A stretch of DNA of 64,000 nucleotides from Larkinella humicola (GTDB lineage: Bacteria; Bacteroidota; Bacteroidia; Cytophagales; Spirosomataceae): contig NZ_VTWS01000002.1 of NCBI RefSeq assembly GCF_008727875.1, positions 186,001 to 250,000 of the forward strand. Direction: 5' to 3'. Below are positions 1-8,780 of the stretch, one piece after another. The notes beneath the pieces were generated by a model. That model made no database searches, was not told the DNA's origin, and saw only the letters and a list, made by a program, of their open reading frames with translations. Position numbers and translations under genes: made by a program. The first letter of the stretch is position 1. Each line of letters opens with the position of its first letter.

Positions 1-1
1 T

Positions 2-439
2 GTTCCCACGGCTTTTGTCGGCCAATGCAATCAATGGGATGGCTGCACCGAACCCCTGATGACCACTGAACAGCTTAAACAGTTGGCTCCCACCTTCGAA
101 CTCGCCTTGCATTCACACCAGCACCTGAACTATAAAGCCCTGCCCATCAGTGACATCCAGGCCGACCTGACGCAGAACATAACGGCTTGCGATTCCCTGG
201 GAATACCGTATGTTCGGGCCTTTGCGTATCCCTACGGTGGGCGACCGAAAGACCCGGCGACCAAACGGGCGATGCAGGATGCGATGCAACAGGCAGGCAT
301 CCGGATCGCGTTCCGGATCGGAAACCGCCTGAACCGTTTCCCGGTGAACAACCGGTTTGAATGGCAACGACTGGACATTCGCGGAACGGATTCCATGGCC
401 CGGTTTGTCCGGCAGGTGCGGTTTGGGAAACTAATTTAA
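2..439 (+). CDS. Polysaccharide deacetylase family protein, C-terminal part (5' end outside window)
   Basis: The reading frame is open from base 2 through an internal ATG at 59 to the stop at 437-439, so this is the 3' end of a gene starting left of the window. The translation carries NodB-like features: a PTAF segment just before the internal ATG, then LMTTEQLKQLA, ALHSHQHLNY (the metal-binding HSHxH-type motif) and AFAYPYGG, which resembles the usual FxYPxG motif. The family hydrolyses N- or O-acetyl groups on cell-surface glycans. The next gene, a glycosyltransferase, begins 3 bp after the stop, so the two are probably co-transcribed parts of a surface-polysaccharide cluster to the left. 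The N-terminal catalytic Asp motif is not visible, and substrate cannot be inferred. Confidence 0.75.
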   Translation, partial: VPTAFVGQCNQWDGCTEPLMTTEQLKQLAPTFELALHSHQHLNYKALPISDIQADLTQNITACDSLGIPYVRAFAYPYGGRPKDPATKRAMQDAMQQAGIRIAFRIGNRLNRFPVNNRFEWQRLDIRGTDSMARFVRQVRFGKLI

Positions 440-442
440 CAT

Positions 443-1489
443 ATGACCTTATTCATCGATACCGAACGTCTGCGGGATTTAAACAGCGGTTTGGGGCAAT
501 TCTGCCTGCAACTGGGCCTGGAACTGGTGCGGCAGCGCCCTGATTCTGCCCAACTCACGTTTCTGGTTCCGGAAGGGCAACAGGGCATTTTCGGCCCGGA
601 TGTGGCCTATCAAACGGCAACCTGGTGGCGGAAATGGTATTCGCCGGGCCGCTACGACATCTGGCATTGTTTGCACCAGGATTCCCGGTTTCTGCCCGCT
701 TCGAAAAAAAACCGCCTGATTCTGACAATCCACGATCTTAATTTTCTGGAACGACCGGATTATGACGACGCGAAAAAAGCCCACAAACTGGCAGTTCTGC
801 AACGCAAAGTCGACCGGGCCTCGGCCCTAACCACGATCTCGGAGTATACGGCTTCGGTCGTCCGCCAGCACCTGAAATTGCCGCCCATGCCCTTGTCGGT
901 CATCCACAACGGGTATTCAGCTCCCGGCGACTTACTCAACCGCTCGTTATCACTTTCTGTCCAGAGTCCATATTTCCTGTTTGTCGGCGTCATTCATCCC
1001 CGGAAAAACCTGCACACCCTCCTGCCGCTGCTTGAAGCCTTCCCGGAATGGCGGCTGGTGCTGGCCGGGCCCGACGGCCATCCGTATGCTACCCACCTGC
1101 GGCAACAGGCTCAGCAACTGGAGGTTGCGGATCGGCTGATTGTGACTGGTGCCGTTGACGAAGCGACCAAAAACGGCTTGTATCAGGCTTGCGATGCGTT
1201 TCTGTTTCCGTCACTTTCCGAAGGGTTTGGACTTCCCGTGGTCGAGGCCATGAGTTATGGCAAACCGGTTTTCCTGTCGCGACGCACGAGCCTGCCCGAA
1301 ATTGGTGGAAAAGATGCCTATTATTTCGATTCGGACGACCCGGAGTCGATGGCTGAAACCATTTTCGACGGCCTGAACGATTTTCGCGCCAATCCCTTCC
1401 GCGCCGACCGGCTCCGCCAGCAAGCCGCCCGGTTTAGCTGGGAGCGGGCGGCCCAACAGTATTGGAAGTTGTATTCAGAAGTGTTGTAA
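443..1489 (+). CDS. Glycosyltransferase family 4 (GT-B fold)
   Basis: 348 residues. The C-terminal half has the GT4 donor-binding signature: FVGVIHPRKN (about 175-184), LAGPDG, and SEGFGLPVVEAMSYGKPV, which contains the EX7E pair. The N-terminal half is the acceptor Rossmann-like domain with LTIHDLNF. Such enzymes transfer a sugar from a nucleotide-sugar to a growing glycan at the cytoplasmic face of the inner membrane. There is no signal peptide or transmembrane segment. The start ATG lies 3 bp after the preceding deacetylase stop, suggesting translational coupling. The donor sugar and acceptor cannot be told from sequence alone; a mannosyl- or glucosyltransferase is most typical of the group. 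Confidence 0.88.
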   Translation: MTLFIDTERLRDLNSGLGQFCLQLGLELVRQRPDSAQLTFLVPEGQQGIFGPDVAYQTATWWRKWYSPGRYDIWHCLHQDSRFLPASKKNRLILTIHDLNFLERPDYDDAKKAHKLAVLQRKVDRASALTTISEYTASVVRQHLKLPPMPLSVIHNGYSAPGDLLNRSLSLSVQSPYFLFVGVIHPRKNLHTLLPLLEAFPEWRLVLAGPDGHPYATHLRQQAQQLEVADRLIVTGAVDEATKNGLYQACDAFLFPSLSEGFGLPVVEAMSYGKPVFLSRRTSLPEIGGKDAYYFDSDDPESMAETIFDGLNDFRANPFRADRLRQQAARFSWERAAQQYWKLYSEVL

Positions 1490-1506
1490 TCGATTTTACC
1501 ATCGGC

Positions 1507-1537
1507 TTGATAGGCGGACATACTTTGGCTACCTTTG
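1507..1537 (+). promoter_or_regulatory. Bacteroidota-type promoter of aspS
   Basis: TTG at 1507-1509 and TACCTTTG at 1530-1537 are separated by 20 bp. This matches the Bacteroidota -33/-7 consensus (TTG, then TAnnTTTG about 19-21 bp later). Initiation would fall near 1544, shortly before the aspS ATG at 1564. No other coding frame explains the 74-bp gap. Confidence 0.7.
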
Positions 1538-1563
1538 CGGCTTATTGAACCATTTTTAGCAGT

Positions 1564-3333
1564 ATGCTACGTACTCATACCTGCGGAGAAATTCGCATCG
1601 AACACGTTACCAAACAGGTTATTCTTTGCGGCTGGGTGCAGCGCATTCGCGACAAAGGCGGTTTGATCTGGATCGACCTGCGTGACCGCTACGGCCTGAC
1701 CCAATTGTTGCTCGAAGAAGGCAAAACCGACCCGGAAACCATTGCGATGGTTCGGACGCTGGGCCGCGAATTCGTTCTGAAAGCCACCGGCGAAGTGATC
1801 GAACGCAAATCCAAGAACCCCAATCTGCCAACGGGTGACATCGAAATCCGGCTGGAAAAGCTGGAAATATTGAACCCCGCCAAACTGCCGCCGTTTCTGA
1901 TTGAAGACGAAACCGACGGGGGCGACGACCTACGGATGAAATACCGCTACCTCGATTTGCGCCGGAATCCCGTCCGGAAGAACCTCGAACTGCGCCATAA
2001 AATGGCACAGCAAACGCGGATTTACATGGACGGCCAGGATTTTATCGAAGTCGAAACGCCGGTTTTGATCAAATCGACGCCGGAAGGTGCCCGCGATTTT
2101 GTGGTGCCGAGCCGCATGAATCCCGGCGAATTCTACGCCCTGCCGCAGTCGCCCCAGACCTTCAAGCAATTGCTGATGGTATCGGGATTCGACCGGTATT
2201 ACCAGATTGTCAAGTGTTTCCGCGATGAAGACCTGCGCGCCGACCGCCAGCCGGAATTCACACAAATCGACTGCGAGATGTCGTTCATCGAACAGGAAGA
2301 CATCCTTCAGATGTTCGAGGGACTGGTTCGGCATCTGTTTGAAACCGTAAAAGGAATCGGGCTGGACGAAGTACCCCGGATGACCTACGCAGAAGCCATG
2401 CGGCTGTATGGTTCAGACAAACCGGATACGCGTTTCGGCATGCCGTTCGTCGAACTGAAAGGAGCTTTCGATACGGTGGATCTGACATCGGGAAAAAACT
2501 TCGTCGTGTTCGATTCAGCCGAAATCGTGATCGGAATCAACGCCAAAGGCTGCGCCCACTACACGCGCAAGCAGATGGACGAACTGACCGACTTCATCAA
2601 ACGGCCGCAGATCGGCGGAAAAGGGCTGATTTATGTGCGGTATAACGAAGACGGGACGGTCAAATCGTCGGTCGACAAGTTTTATTCGGAAGAAGATCTG
2701 AAACATTGGGTGGTCCAGTTTCAGGCCGAACCGGGTGATTTGCTGCTAATTATGTCCGGCGAAACCAGCAAGGCCCGCAAACAATTGAGCGAACTCCGGC
2801 TGGAAATGGGCAACCGCCTGGGCTTGCGCGATCCCAACACGTTCAGTGCGTTGTGGGTATTGGATTTTCCGTTGCTGGAATACGGCGAAGAAGAAAAACG
2901 CTGGTTTGCCATGCACCACCCGTTCACATCGCCCAAACCGGAAGATATTCAACTGCTGGAAACCGATCCGGGTGCCGTGCGGGCTAATGCCTACGACATG
3001 GTGATCAACGGCACGGAAGTCGGTGGCGGTTCCATCCGGATTTTTCAGCGCGATTTGCAGTCGCGCATGTTCGATCTGCTCGGTTTCTCGCCCGAAGAAG
3101 CCAAAGCACAGTTCGGTTTTCTGCTGGATGCATTTGAGTTTGGTGCTCCCCCACACGGCGGCATTGCCTTCGGCTTCGACCGGCTTTGCTCCATTTTCGG
3201 AGGTGCCGATTCCATCCGCGATTTCATCGCTTTCCCCAAAAACAACTCGGGCCGCGACGTCATGATCGATTCCCCATCCGTTATTGCCCAGGGACAGTTG
3301 GAGGAGTTGCAGATTGCGGTAGCGAAGAAATAA
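1564..3333 (+). CDS. aspS: Aspartate--tRNA ligase
   Basis: 589 residues, the usual length of bacterial-type AspRS. The order is an N-terminal OB-fold anticodon-binding domain (about 1-105), the class II catalytic core, a GAD insertion (about 285-420) and the core's C-terminal part. Motif 2 is seen as [18 protein letters not shown] and motif 3 as [10 protein letters not shown] near the C-terminus. The enzyme activates aspartate with ATP and charges tRNA-Asp in the cytoplasm. It has its own promoter just upstream and is probably monocistronic, since a long inverted repeat follows its stop. Whether it also charges tRNA-Asn cannot be judged from this window. Confidence 0.97.
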   Translation: MLRTHTCGEIRIEHVTKQVILCGWVQRIRDKGGLIWIDLRDRYGLTQLLLEEGKTDPETIAMVRTLGREFVLKATGEVIERKSKNPNLPTGDIEIRLEKLEILNPAKLPPFLIEDETDGGDDLRMKYRYLDLRRNPVRKNLELRHKMAQQTRIYMDGQDFIEVETPVLIKSTPEGARDFVVPSRMNPGEFYALPQSPQTFKQLLMVSGFDRYYQIVKCFRDEDLRADRQPEFTQIDCEMSFIEQEDILQMFEGLVRHLFETVKGIGLDEVPRMTYAEAMRLYGSDKPDTRFGMPFVELKGAFDTVDLTSGKNFVVFDSAEIVIGINAKGCAHYTRKQMDELTDFIKRPQIGGKGLIYVRYNEDGTVKSSVDKFYSEEDLKHWVVQFQAEPGDLLLIMSGETSKARKQLSELRLEMGNRLGLRDPNTFSALWVLDFPLLEYGEEEKRWFAMHHPFTSPKPEDIQLLETDPGAVRANAYDMVINGTEVGGGSIRIFQRDLQSRMFDLLGFSPEEAKAQFGFLLDAFEFGAPPHGGIAFGFDRLCSIFGGADSIRDFIAFPKNNSGRDVMIDSPSVIAQGQLEELQIAVAKK

Positions 3334-3349
3334 CAAAAGAGAATATTAG

Positions 3350-3428
3350 AATGTAAAATGATGAATGCTAAATGTAAAAGTGCTTCACAGCCAGACACTT
3401 TTACATTTAGCATTCATCATTTTACATT
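3350..3428. repeat. Perfect 33-bp inverted repeat between convergent genes (terminator-like)
   Basis: Arms 3350-3382 and 3396-3428 are perfect reverse complements around a 13-base loop. The arm is made of repeated words (ATGTAAA, AATGCTAA). It lies between the convergent genes aspS and the DinB-like gene and would form a very stable cruciform or a two-way terminator hairpin. Confidence 0.85.
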
Positions 3429-3441
3429 TGAAATTTTTTCC

Positions 3442-3978
3442 CTAAAACAGCTTCTCATTCGGCGGTTTGATCCCCTTCATCCGGATGTAGATCGTGGCCT
3501 GTCCACGGTGGTGCGTCTGGTGCTCGAAAGCTTTGGCAAACACGGTTTCGCGGGACATTTCGCGCGGTCCCATCTTCACATTTTCGGCCAGTTGCGCATC
3601 ACTCAGTCCTTTAATGCCGTCCAGCACATAATCGTAGCTGTCCATAACGGTTTTGGTCAGGGCGGCTTTCGTTTTCAACTCATCCATCGTCTCCAGTTTT
3701 TTCCCCTGCATGGGGTTGGCTTTCCCGGTCGCGGCCGCCGTGAAGTTGTAGTTTGCTGCGGTTAAGTGCAGCATCTGTTCCGCAAAGCTCCGGATTTCCG
3801 GTGTCGGTTTGTAGCCCATCCCGTCTTCCGGCATGGCGTCCAGGTATTCCTTCGTAAACTCTTTGGCACGCTGCCATTCCGTCGTCATCTGAGCAACGGT
3901 TTTGGGTTTGATCGAAAAACCGCTGAATGCCATCCAGAGCATCAGGGCAAGGGCCGTAAATCCAAGTTTTTGTTTCAT
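3442..3978 (-). CDS. Secreted DinB-like protein
   Basis: 178 residues with an N-terminal hydrophobic stretch (LGFTALALMLWMAFSGFS) that reads as a signal peptide, unusual for DinB folds, which are mostly cytoplasmic. The rest has the four-helix DinB/YfiT layout: EQMLHLTAANY (about 67-77) and EHQTHHRGQATIY (about 153-165), which supply the His residues of the metal-binding triad. DinB/YfiT proteins are metal-dependent enzymes or thiol transferases of mostly unknown role; no substrate is inferred. The Bacteroidota-type promoter directly upstream supports the ATG at 3978. Convergent with aspS. Confidence 0.8.
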   Translation of the reverse strand: MKQKLGFTALALMLWMAFSGFSIKPKTVAQMTTEWQRAKEFTKEYLDAMPEDGMGYKPTPEIRSFAEQMLHLTAANYNFTAAATGKANPMQGKKLETMDELKTKAALTKTVMDSYDYVLDGIKGLSDAQLAENVKMGPREMSRETVFAKAFEHQTHHRGQATIYIRMKGIKPPNEKLF

Positions 3979-4003
3979 GATGAAAAGGTAATGGTTTGAG
4001 TAC

Positions 4004-4033
4004 CAAAGTTAAACCCGATAAGTAGCTTTGCAA
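4004..4033 (-). promoter_or_regulatory. Bacteroidota-type promoter of the secreted DinB-like gene
   Basis: Read on the minus strand, TTG (4033-4031) and TAACTTTG (4011-4004) are 19 bp apart, a full match to the TTG-N19-TAnnTTTG pattern. The expected start site is about 20 bp upstream of the ATG at 3978. Confidence 0.65.
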
Positions 4034-4151
4034 GTTCAAGGTCAGGATTTCTACTTAAGGGAGTGTCGTAAAATAAATTATGAACGCAAAATGTAAATCG
4101 AATTGCTTTTTCGTTTAAAATGTAGTGCGGTAACTCAACAACAAATCGACT

Positions 4152-5297
4152 ATGCTCCGACCTGCAGAATACGCCCGTTACGAAAAACACCTGAATCTTC
4201 CCGAAATTGGCGTGGAAGGCCAACTGAAATTACAACAGGCTCGTGTGCTGGTTGTGGGCGCAGGCGGGTTGGGTTGCCCGGTATTGTTGTATTTGACGGC
4301 GGCCGGAGTCGGCACGATTGGGGTCATCGACCCGGACACGGTTGCCATCAGCAACCTGCAACGGCAGGTTCTTTATACGACCGAGCAGGTCGGTAAACCC
4401 AAAGCCACGATTGCCGTCAATTCACTCAAAAAAATCAATCCCGAAATCAGCTTCAACTCCTATGCGTATGCCCTCGACCGTTCCAATGCGCGTTCGCTCA
4501 TCGAGGAGTATGATCTGGTGGTGGATTGCACCGATAATTTTACCGTTCGGTATCTGGTCAACGACGTTTGCGTGATGCAGGAAAAACCGTTTATCTACGG
4601 TGCCATTCACCGGTTCGAAGGCCAGGTGGCGGTGTTGAACGCCCGGCTGGCGGCATCGGCCGTTCAACCCGAAGAAGTACGGCGTGGCCCCACCTACCGG
4701 TGTCTGTTCCCGGAATTTCCGAATCAGATGGAGATCCCGAACTGCGCCGAAACGGGGGTCATGGGCGTTTTGCCCGGGGTTATCGGTACCTATCAGGCCA
4801 ACGAAGTGATCAAGCTCATTACCGGTATCGGACACTCGCTGAACGAAGAACTGCTGATGGTGGATTTACTGGCGATGTCGTTCCAGAAAATTCGCGTTCG
4901 CCGTCGGCTCGATGCCGAAGCTGCAGCCCAAAACGCTTGGGAAGAGGGCCAGCGGGTTGCCGTCAAAACCGATGTTCGCAAAACCATCACGGCCACCGAA
5001 CTGGCCGAGAGACTGGCGCAGGACGAAGATATTTTCCTGCTGGACGTCCGCGAGCGGCCCGAATACAACATTTGCCACCTCGACAATGCGGTATTGATCC
5101 CGGTCAACATCATCGCCAACAACGTCAAACGCATCCCCGTCGACCGTCCGGTGGTGGTGTATTGCCACCACGGCATCCGCAGTCAGTACGTGGTCGATTA
5201 CCTGCAAAAAGAATTCAATTTTACCAACCTCATGAACCTTCAGGGCGGCATCAATAGCTGGGCGCGCGATGTGCAGCCGGAGATGGAGGTGTATTGA
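4152..5297 (+). CDS. moeB: MoeB/ThiF-type adenylyltransferase fused to a rhodanese domain
   Basis: 381 residues. Residues 1-250 form an E1-like adenylyltransferase with VVGAGGLGCP (ATP-binding loop), DTVAISNLQRQVL, VVDCTDNF and the conserved Cys in NCAETGVMG. Residues about 275-378 are a rhodanese domain with the active-site loop CHHGIRS and the closing motif LQGGINSWA. Such fusions adenylate the C-terminal glycine of a ubiquitin-like sulfur carrier (MoaD/ThiS type) and deliver sulfur for molybdopterin, thiamine or thiolated tRNA synthesis. The usual zinc-binding CxxC pairs look degenerate: the first reads TYRC and no C-terminal CxxC is visible. No molybdopterin or thiamine gene is adjacent, so the partner carrier is unknown. 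Confidence 0.88.
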   Translation: MLRPAEYARYEKHLNLPEIGVEGQLKLQQARVLVVGAGGLGCPVLLYLTAAGVGTIGVIDPDTVAISNLQRQVLYTTEQVGKPKATIAVNSLKKINPEISFNSYAYALDRSNARSLIEEYDLVVDCTDNFTVRYLVNDVCVMQEKPFIYGAIHRFEGQVAVLNARLAASAVQPEEVRRGPTYRCLFPEFPNQMEIPNCAETGVMGVLPGVIGTYQANEVIKLITGIGHSLNEELLMVDLLAMSFQKIRVRRRLDAEAAAQNAWEEGQRVAVKTDVRKTITATELAERLAQDEDIFLLDVRERPEYNICHLDNAVLIPVNIIANNVKRIPVDRPVVVYCHHGIRSQYVVDYLQKEFNFTNLMNLQGGINSWARDVQPEMEVY

Positions 5298-5407
5298 AAA
5301 TTCATTTCCGAAGAATTACCTTCCTGTCCTACGGTTAAAATCGTGGGTTGTTATATTATTCCACAAAAGCAGCGAACAACCTGGTTTGAATTTTGTAACT
5401 TCGCACT

Positions 5408-6310
5408 ATGTCAAAACCGGAATCGCTCGAAGATTTTTACCAGATCAAGTTCAACTGGTTGCCCGATAACCTGCAACAGGACAGAGGACATTTCAATGTC
5501 TTCCGGCTGGAGGATTGCATTGGGGAGGGGAAAGAACCGGTCCAGTACAGCCGCCGGGATTTTTACAAAGTCACCTTGATCCGGGGCCGGAACGTGTATC
5601 ATTACGCGGATAAAAGCCTGGAAATCAACGGAACGACGCTGATGTTTTTCAACCCGCAGGTACCCTACAGTTGGGAATCGTTGTCGGAGGATACCAGCGG
5701 TTTTTTCTGCATTTTTAAGGAAGCGTTTTTTACCGAAAAAATTAGGGGAAACCTGAACGAGCTGCCGATGTATGCCATCGGCGGTAAACCGGCCTACGTT
5801 CTGAACGACATTCAGGATCAGCAAGTGAGCCAGTTGTTCGAAAAAATGCTTGCGGAAATCAATTCGGATTACCTCTACAAATACGATCTGCTGCGGAATT
5901 ATGTAACGGAGTTGGTGCATTATGCGCTGAAAATGCAGCCCTCCGAAACGCTCTACCAGCATACGGATGCGAAATCCCGGATTACGGCCGTTTTTACGGA
6001 ATTACTCGAACGTCAGTTTCCCATCGAATCGCCTTCGCAACGGTTCCGGATGCGGTCGGCGAAGGATTTTGCCGACCAGCTTGCCGTGCACGTCAACCAC
6101 CTCAACCGCTCCATCCGCGAAACCACCGGCAAAACCACCACCGACCACATTGCCGAGCGGCTGGCCAGTGAAGCCAAAGCCTTATTGAAGCATACGGACT
6201 GGAACATTTCCGAAATCAGCTACACCCTGGGTTTTGAAGAACCGGCCCATTTCAACAACTTTTTCAAGAAACATACCCACCTGACCCCCTCGGCTTTTCG
6301 CACGGTTTGA
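5408..6310 (+). CDS. AraC-family transcriptional regulator
   Basis: 300 residues. The N-terminal two thirds form a cupin-like sensory domain (GTTLMFFNPQVPYSW). The last 100 residues hold the double helix-turn-helix: DFADQLAVHVNHLNRSIRETTG, then WNISEISYTLGFEEPAHFNNFFKKH, the classic AraC signature, ending TPSAFRTV. It is followed 81 bp later by a short-chain dehydrogenase in the same direction. This pairing is common in Bacteroidota and suggests that the regulator controls the neighbouring oxidoreductase. The ligand is unknown. Confidence 0.9.
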   Translation: MSKPESLEDFYQIKFNWLPDNLQQDRGHFNVFRLEDCIGEGKEPVQYSRRDFYKVTLIRGRNVYHYADKSLEINGTTLMFFNPQVPYSWESLSEDTSGFFCIFKEAFFTEKIRGNLNELPMYAIGGKPAYVLNDIQDQQVSQLFEKMLAEINSDYLYKYDLLRNYVTELVHYALKMQPSETLYQHTDAKSRITAVFTELLERQFPIESPSQRFRMRSAKDFADQLAVHVNHLNRSIRETTGKTTTDHIAERLASEAKALLKHTDWNISEISYTLGFEEPAHFNNFFKKHTHLTPSAFRTV

Positions 6311-6362
6311 ATTTCGCAAGGATCGGTTTGAAAACCGCAAGGCCCGGCCCGTCATACGCACC

Positions 6363-6370
6363 TACTTTTG
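6363..6370 (+). promoter_or_regulatory. TAnnTTTG (-7) box upstream of the SDR gene
   Basis: TACTTTTG matches the Bacteroidota -7 consensus and lies 22 bp before the SDR start. No TTG is seen at the proper -33 distance, so the SDR promoter may need an activator, possibly the AraC regulator upstream. Confidence 0.4.
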
Positions 6371-6391
6371 CGGCATCATTAAACAAACAAA

Positions 6392-7255
6392 ATGATGAGC
6401 ACACAAAAAGTATGGTTTGTCACCGGAGCTTCGAAAGGCCTGGGACTTTCACTGGTAAAACAATTGATAAACACCGGGTATCGGGTTGCCGCGACCTCCC
6501 GGAACCTCGAAGATCTGCGCCGGGCCGTTGGCGCGACCGATGACCGTTTTCTGCCCCTGGCGGTCGATCTGAAAACCGAGTCCAGTGTGGCCGAAGCGAT
6601 TCAGAAAACCGTCGATCAGTTTGGTCAGATCGATGTAGTGGTCAACAACGCCGGCTACGGTTTGCTCGGCAGCATCGAAGAACTGACCGACGAGGAATCC
6701 CGCGAAAATTTTGACGTCAACGTGTTCGGTTCCCTAAACGTCATTCGGAAAGCACTTCCCTATCTGCGCGAACAGAAATCGGGACACATCATTAACATCT
6801 CCTCCATCGGCGGTTTTACGGGTGCCTTCCCCGGTTTCGGGATTTACTGCGCCACCAAGTTTGCTGTCGAAGGCTTTTCGGAATCCCTCGCAGCCGAAGC
6901 CAAACCGCTGGGTATCAACGTCACGGTGGTCGAACCCGGTTATTTCCGCACGGATTTCCTGACGTCCGATTCTCTGGGCGTTCCCAAAAACCAGATCGAC
7001 GCGTACCAGGAGGTGCGAAATTCGCAGCAGGCCCATCAGAGTCAGATTAACGGCAACCAGCCGGGCGATTCCGAAAAAGCCGTTGCAGCCCTGATCCGGA
7101 TCGCGTCGGAAGCCAACCCGCCCCTGCATTTATTTTTGGGTCAGGACGCGTATGATCTGGCCTACCAAAAAATAAACGCGGTTCAATCCGACCTGGAAAC
7201 CTGGAAAGATGTGACGGTTTCAACCGGTTTTGAAGCCGGAAAGGTTACGGTCTGA
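6392..7255 (+). CDS. Short-chain dehydrogenase/reductase (classical SDR)
   Basis: 287 residues, slightly longer than the usual 250. Visible motifs: TGASKGLG (about 10-17, the cofactor-binding glycine motif), NNAGYG (about 88-93), the catalytic Ser in NISSIGG and YCATK for the Tyr/Lys pair. The enzyme is an NAD(P)-dependent oxidoreductase of the cytoplasm; the substrate is not predictable. The ATG at 6392 is used here, but the next codon is also ATG (6395). The gene follows an AraC regulator in the same direction, and the hairpin at 7280-7340 ends the unit. Confidence 0.9.
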   Translation: MMSTQKVWFVTGASKGLGLSLVKQLINTGYRVAATSRNLEDLRRAVGATDDRFLPLAVDLKTESSVAEAIQKTVDQFGQIDVVVNNAGYGLLGSIEELTDEESRENFDVNVFGSLNVIRKALPYLREQKSGHIINISSIGGFTGAFPGFGIYCATKFAVEGFSESLAAEAKPLGINVTVVEPGYFRTDFLTSDSLGVPKNQIDAYQEVRNSQQAHQSQINGNQPGDSEKAVAALIRIASEANPPLHLFLGQDAYDLAYQKINAVQSDLETWKDVTVSTGFEAGKVTV

Positions 7256-7279
7256 CAGTCTATTTCCACTAAATTCGGT

Positions 7280-7340
7280 TTTAAAGTACAAAAAGCGTTT
7301 GGCGATTTATCAATATCTCCGAACGCTTTTGTACTTTAAA
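7280..7340. terminator. Inverted repeat after the SDR gene, probable terminator
   Basis: Arms 7280-7302 and 7319-7340 pair over more than 20 bp with a single extra A in the left arm; the shared word is TTTAAAGTACAAAA. It sits 25 bp after the SDR stop and well before the next gene, so it likely terminates the AraC-SDR unit. Confidence 0.6.
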
Positions 7341-7402
7341 CACCGGATCGGTTACTCATCGGTCAACGTTCCCTATCCAGCTATTCCAAACCCGGTCAGA
7401 TC

Positions 7403-8764
7403 ATGCGCACCCTTCTATCGTTTCTCTTCGTTTTCCTGACGCCATCGGTTTTTGCGCAGGAACTGGTCAGCAATCGCCAGAACGAAATTGTCTTCCAATC
7501 GGTCAACGTCATCCCGATGGATCAGGAGCGGGTTCTGGAAAACCAGACCGTGGTGGTCAAAAATGGCCGGATTACGGCCATGGGCGCAGAGGGAAAAGTA
7601 AAATACGGTAAAGACGCTCAGGTGGTCGATGCCAAAGGAAAATACCTGACGCCCGGCTGGGCCGAAATTCACGCCCACGTGCCGCCGATCGACGACATCG
7701 AGCCGATGAAGGAAGTGCTGATGCTGTATCTGGCCAACGGCATTACGACCATTCGCGGGATGCTGGGTCACCCCCGGCACCTCGAACTCCGCAGCAAAAT
7801 CAACAGCGGAGACATTCTGGGACCGCATTTTTACGCGTCCGGGCCGTCGTTCAGCGGGCAGACCGTGAAGTCGGCAGAACAAGGGGCTAAGATGGTGCGC
7901 GATCAGAAAGCCGCCGGGTATGATTTCCTGAAACTACACCCCGGTTTGACCAAAGAGACGTTTCCGGCCATTGCCAAAACCGCCAAGGAAGTTGGCATTC
8001 CGTTTGTCGGCCACGTTTCGTTCAACGTCGGGGCCTGGATGGCGATCGATGCGGGCTATTCTTCCATAGACCATTTAGATAGTTTTATGGAAGCCATCAC
8101 GCCCGGTTCCGACACGCTGGTCGAGCAGGAAACCGGTTTATTCGGCTCCTGGATTGGCTACCGTGCTGATCCGGCGCTGATTCCGAAACTGGTGAAAGGC
8201 TTGCACGACCAGAACATTCGGGTGGTTCCGACCGAAGCCCTCGCCGAACGTTGGCTCTCGCCCCTCCCGGCGGAAGAATTCACGAAAGATCCCGAAATGA
8301 AATACATGAAACCGGAGGAGGTGCAGAACTGGACGAGGACCAAAAACAACTATAATAACAACCCGAAATTCACGAAAGAACGCGCAGAAAAGTACATCCA
8401 GATGCGCCGTAAAATCCTCTACGAATGCCAGAAAAACGGCGTCGATATTCTTCTGGGTTCCGATGCTCCCCAGGTTTTCAACGTACCCGGGTTTTCGATT
8501 CACCACGAAATGAAGTTCCTCGTCGGCGCCGGGTTGACGCCCTACGAAACCCTGCGCACCGGAACCGTCAATGTGGCTTCGTACTTCAAAAAACCGGATT
8601 CGGGCGTCATCAAAACCGGTAATGTGTCGGATCTGGTCTTGCTCAGCGGCAACCCGCTGAAAGACATCAGCCAGACCAGAAACATCGAAGGCGTGATGAT
8701 CGGGACCAACTGGCTGTCGAAAGCGTATATTCAGAAAGAATTGAAGAAGCTGGAGAAGAATTGA
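7403..8764 (+). CDS. Secreted amidohydrolase-family protein
   Basis: 453 residues. The N-terminus MRTLLSFLFVFLTPSVFAQ is a clear signal peptide with cleavage after AQ. The amidohydrolase barrel follows: an N-terminal beta-sandwich strand (VKNGRITAMGAEGKVKYG), metal ligands in AEIHAHV (HxH), a possible carboxylated Lys in FLKLHPG, His in VGHVSF and the catalytic Asp in LLGSDAPQV. The C-terminus closes with GNVSDLVLLSGNPLKDI, typical of imidazolonepropionase-like and prolidase-like members. It likely hydrolyses a cyclic amide, peptide or similar bond in the periplasm. Substrate unknown. No operon partner on the same strand. Confidence 0.87.
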   Translation: MRTLLSFLFVFLTPSVFAQELVSNRQNEIVFQSVNVIPMDQERVLENQTVVVKNGRITAMGAEGKVKYGKDAQVVDAKGKYLTPGWAEIHAHVPPIDDIEPMKEVLMLYLANGITTIRGMLGHPRHLELRSKINSGDILGPHFYASGPSFSGQTVKSAEQGAKMVRDQKAAGYDFLKLHPGLTKETFPAIAKTAKEVGIPFVGHVSFNVGAWMAIDAGYSSIDHLDSFMEAITPGSDTLVEQETGLFGSWIGYRADPALIPKLVKGLHDQNIRVVPTEALAERWLSPLPAEEFTKDPEMKYMKPEEVQNWTRTKNNYNNNPKFTKERAEKYIQMRRKILYECQKNGVDILLGSDAPQVFNVPGFSIHHEMKFLVGAGLTPYETLRTGTVNVASYFKKPDSGVIKTGNVSDLVLLSGNPLKDISQTRNIEGVMIGTNWLSKAYIQKELKKLEKN

Positions 8765-8780
8765 GTCAAAAGCCACCTTT

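Noticed and set aside
1490-1563. Possible T-box or other riboswitch upstream of aspS
   Set aside because: The gap is only 74 bp and is fully explained by a promoter; no specifier or antiterminator structure is seen.
2746-3336. 196-codon minus-strand frame inside aspS
   Set aside because: Antisense shadow of the AspRS catalytic core.
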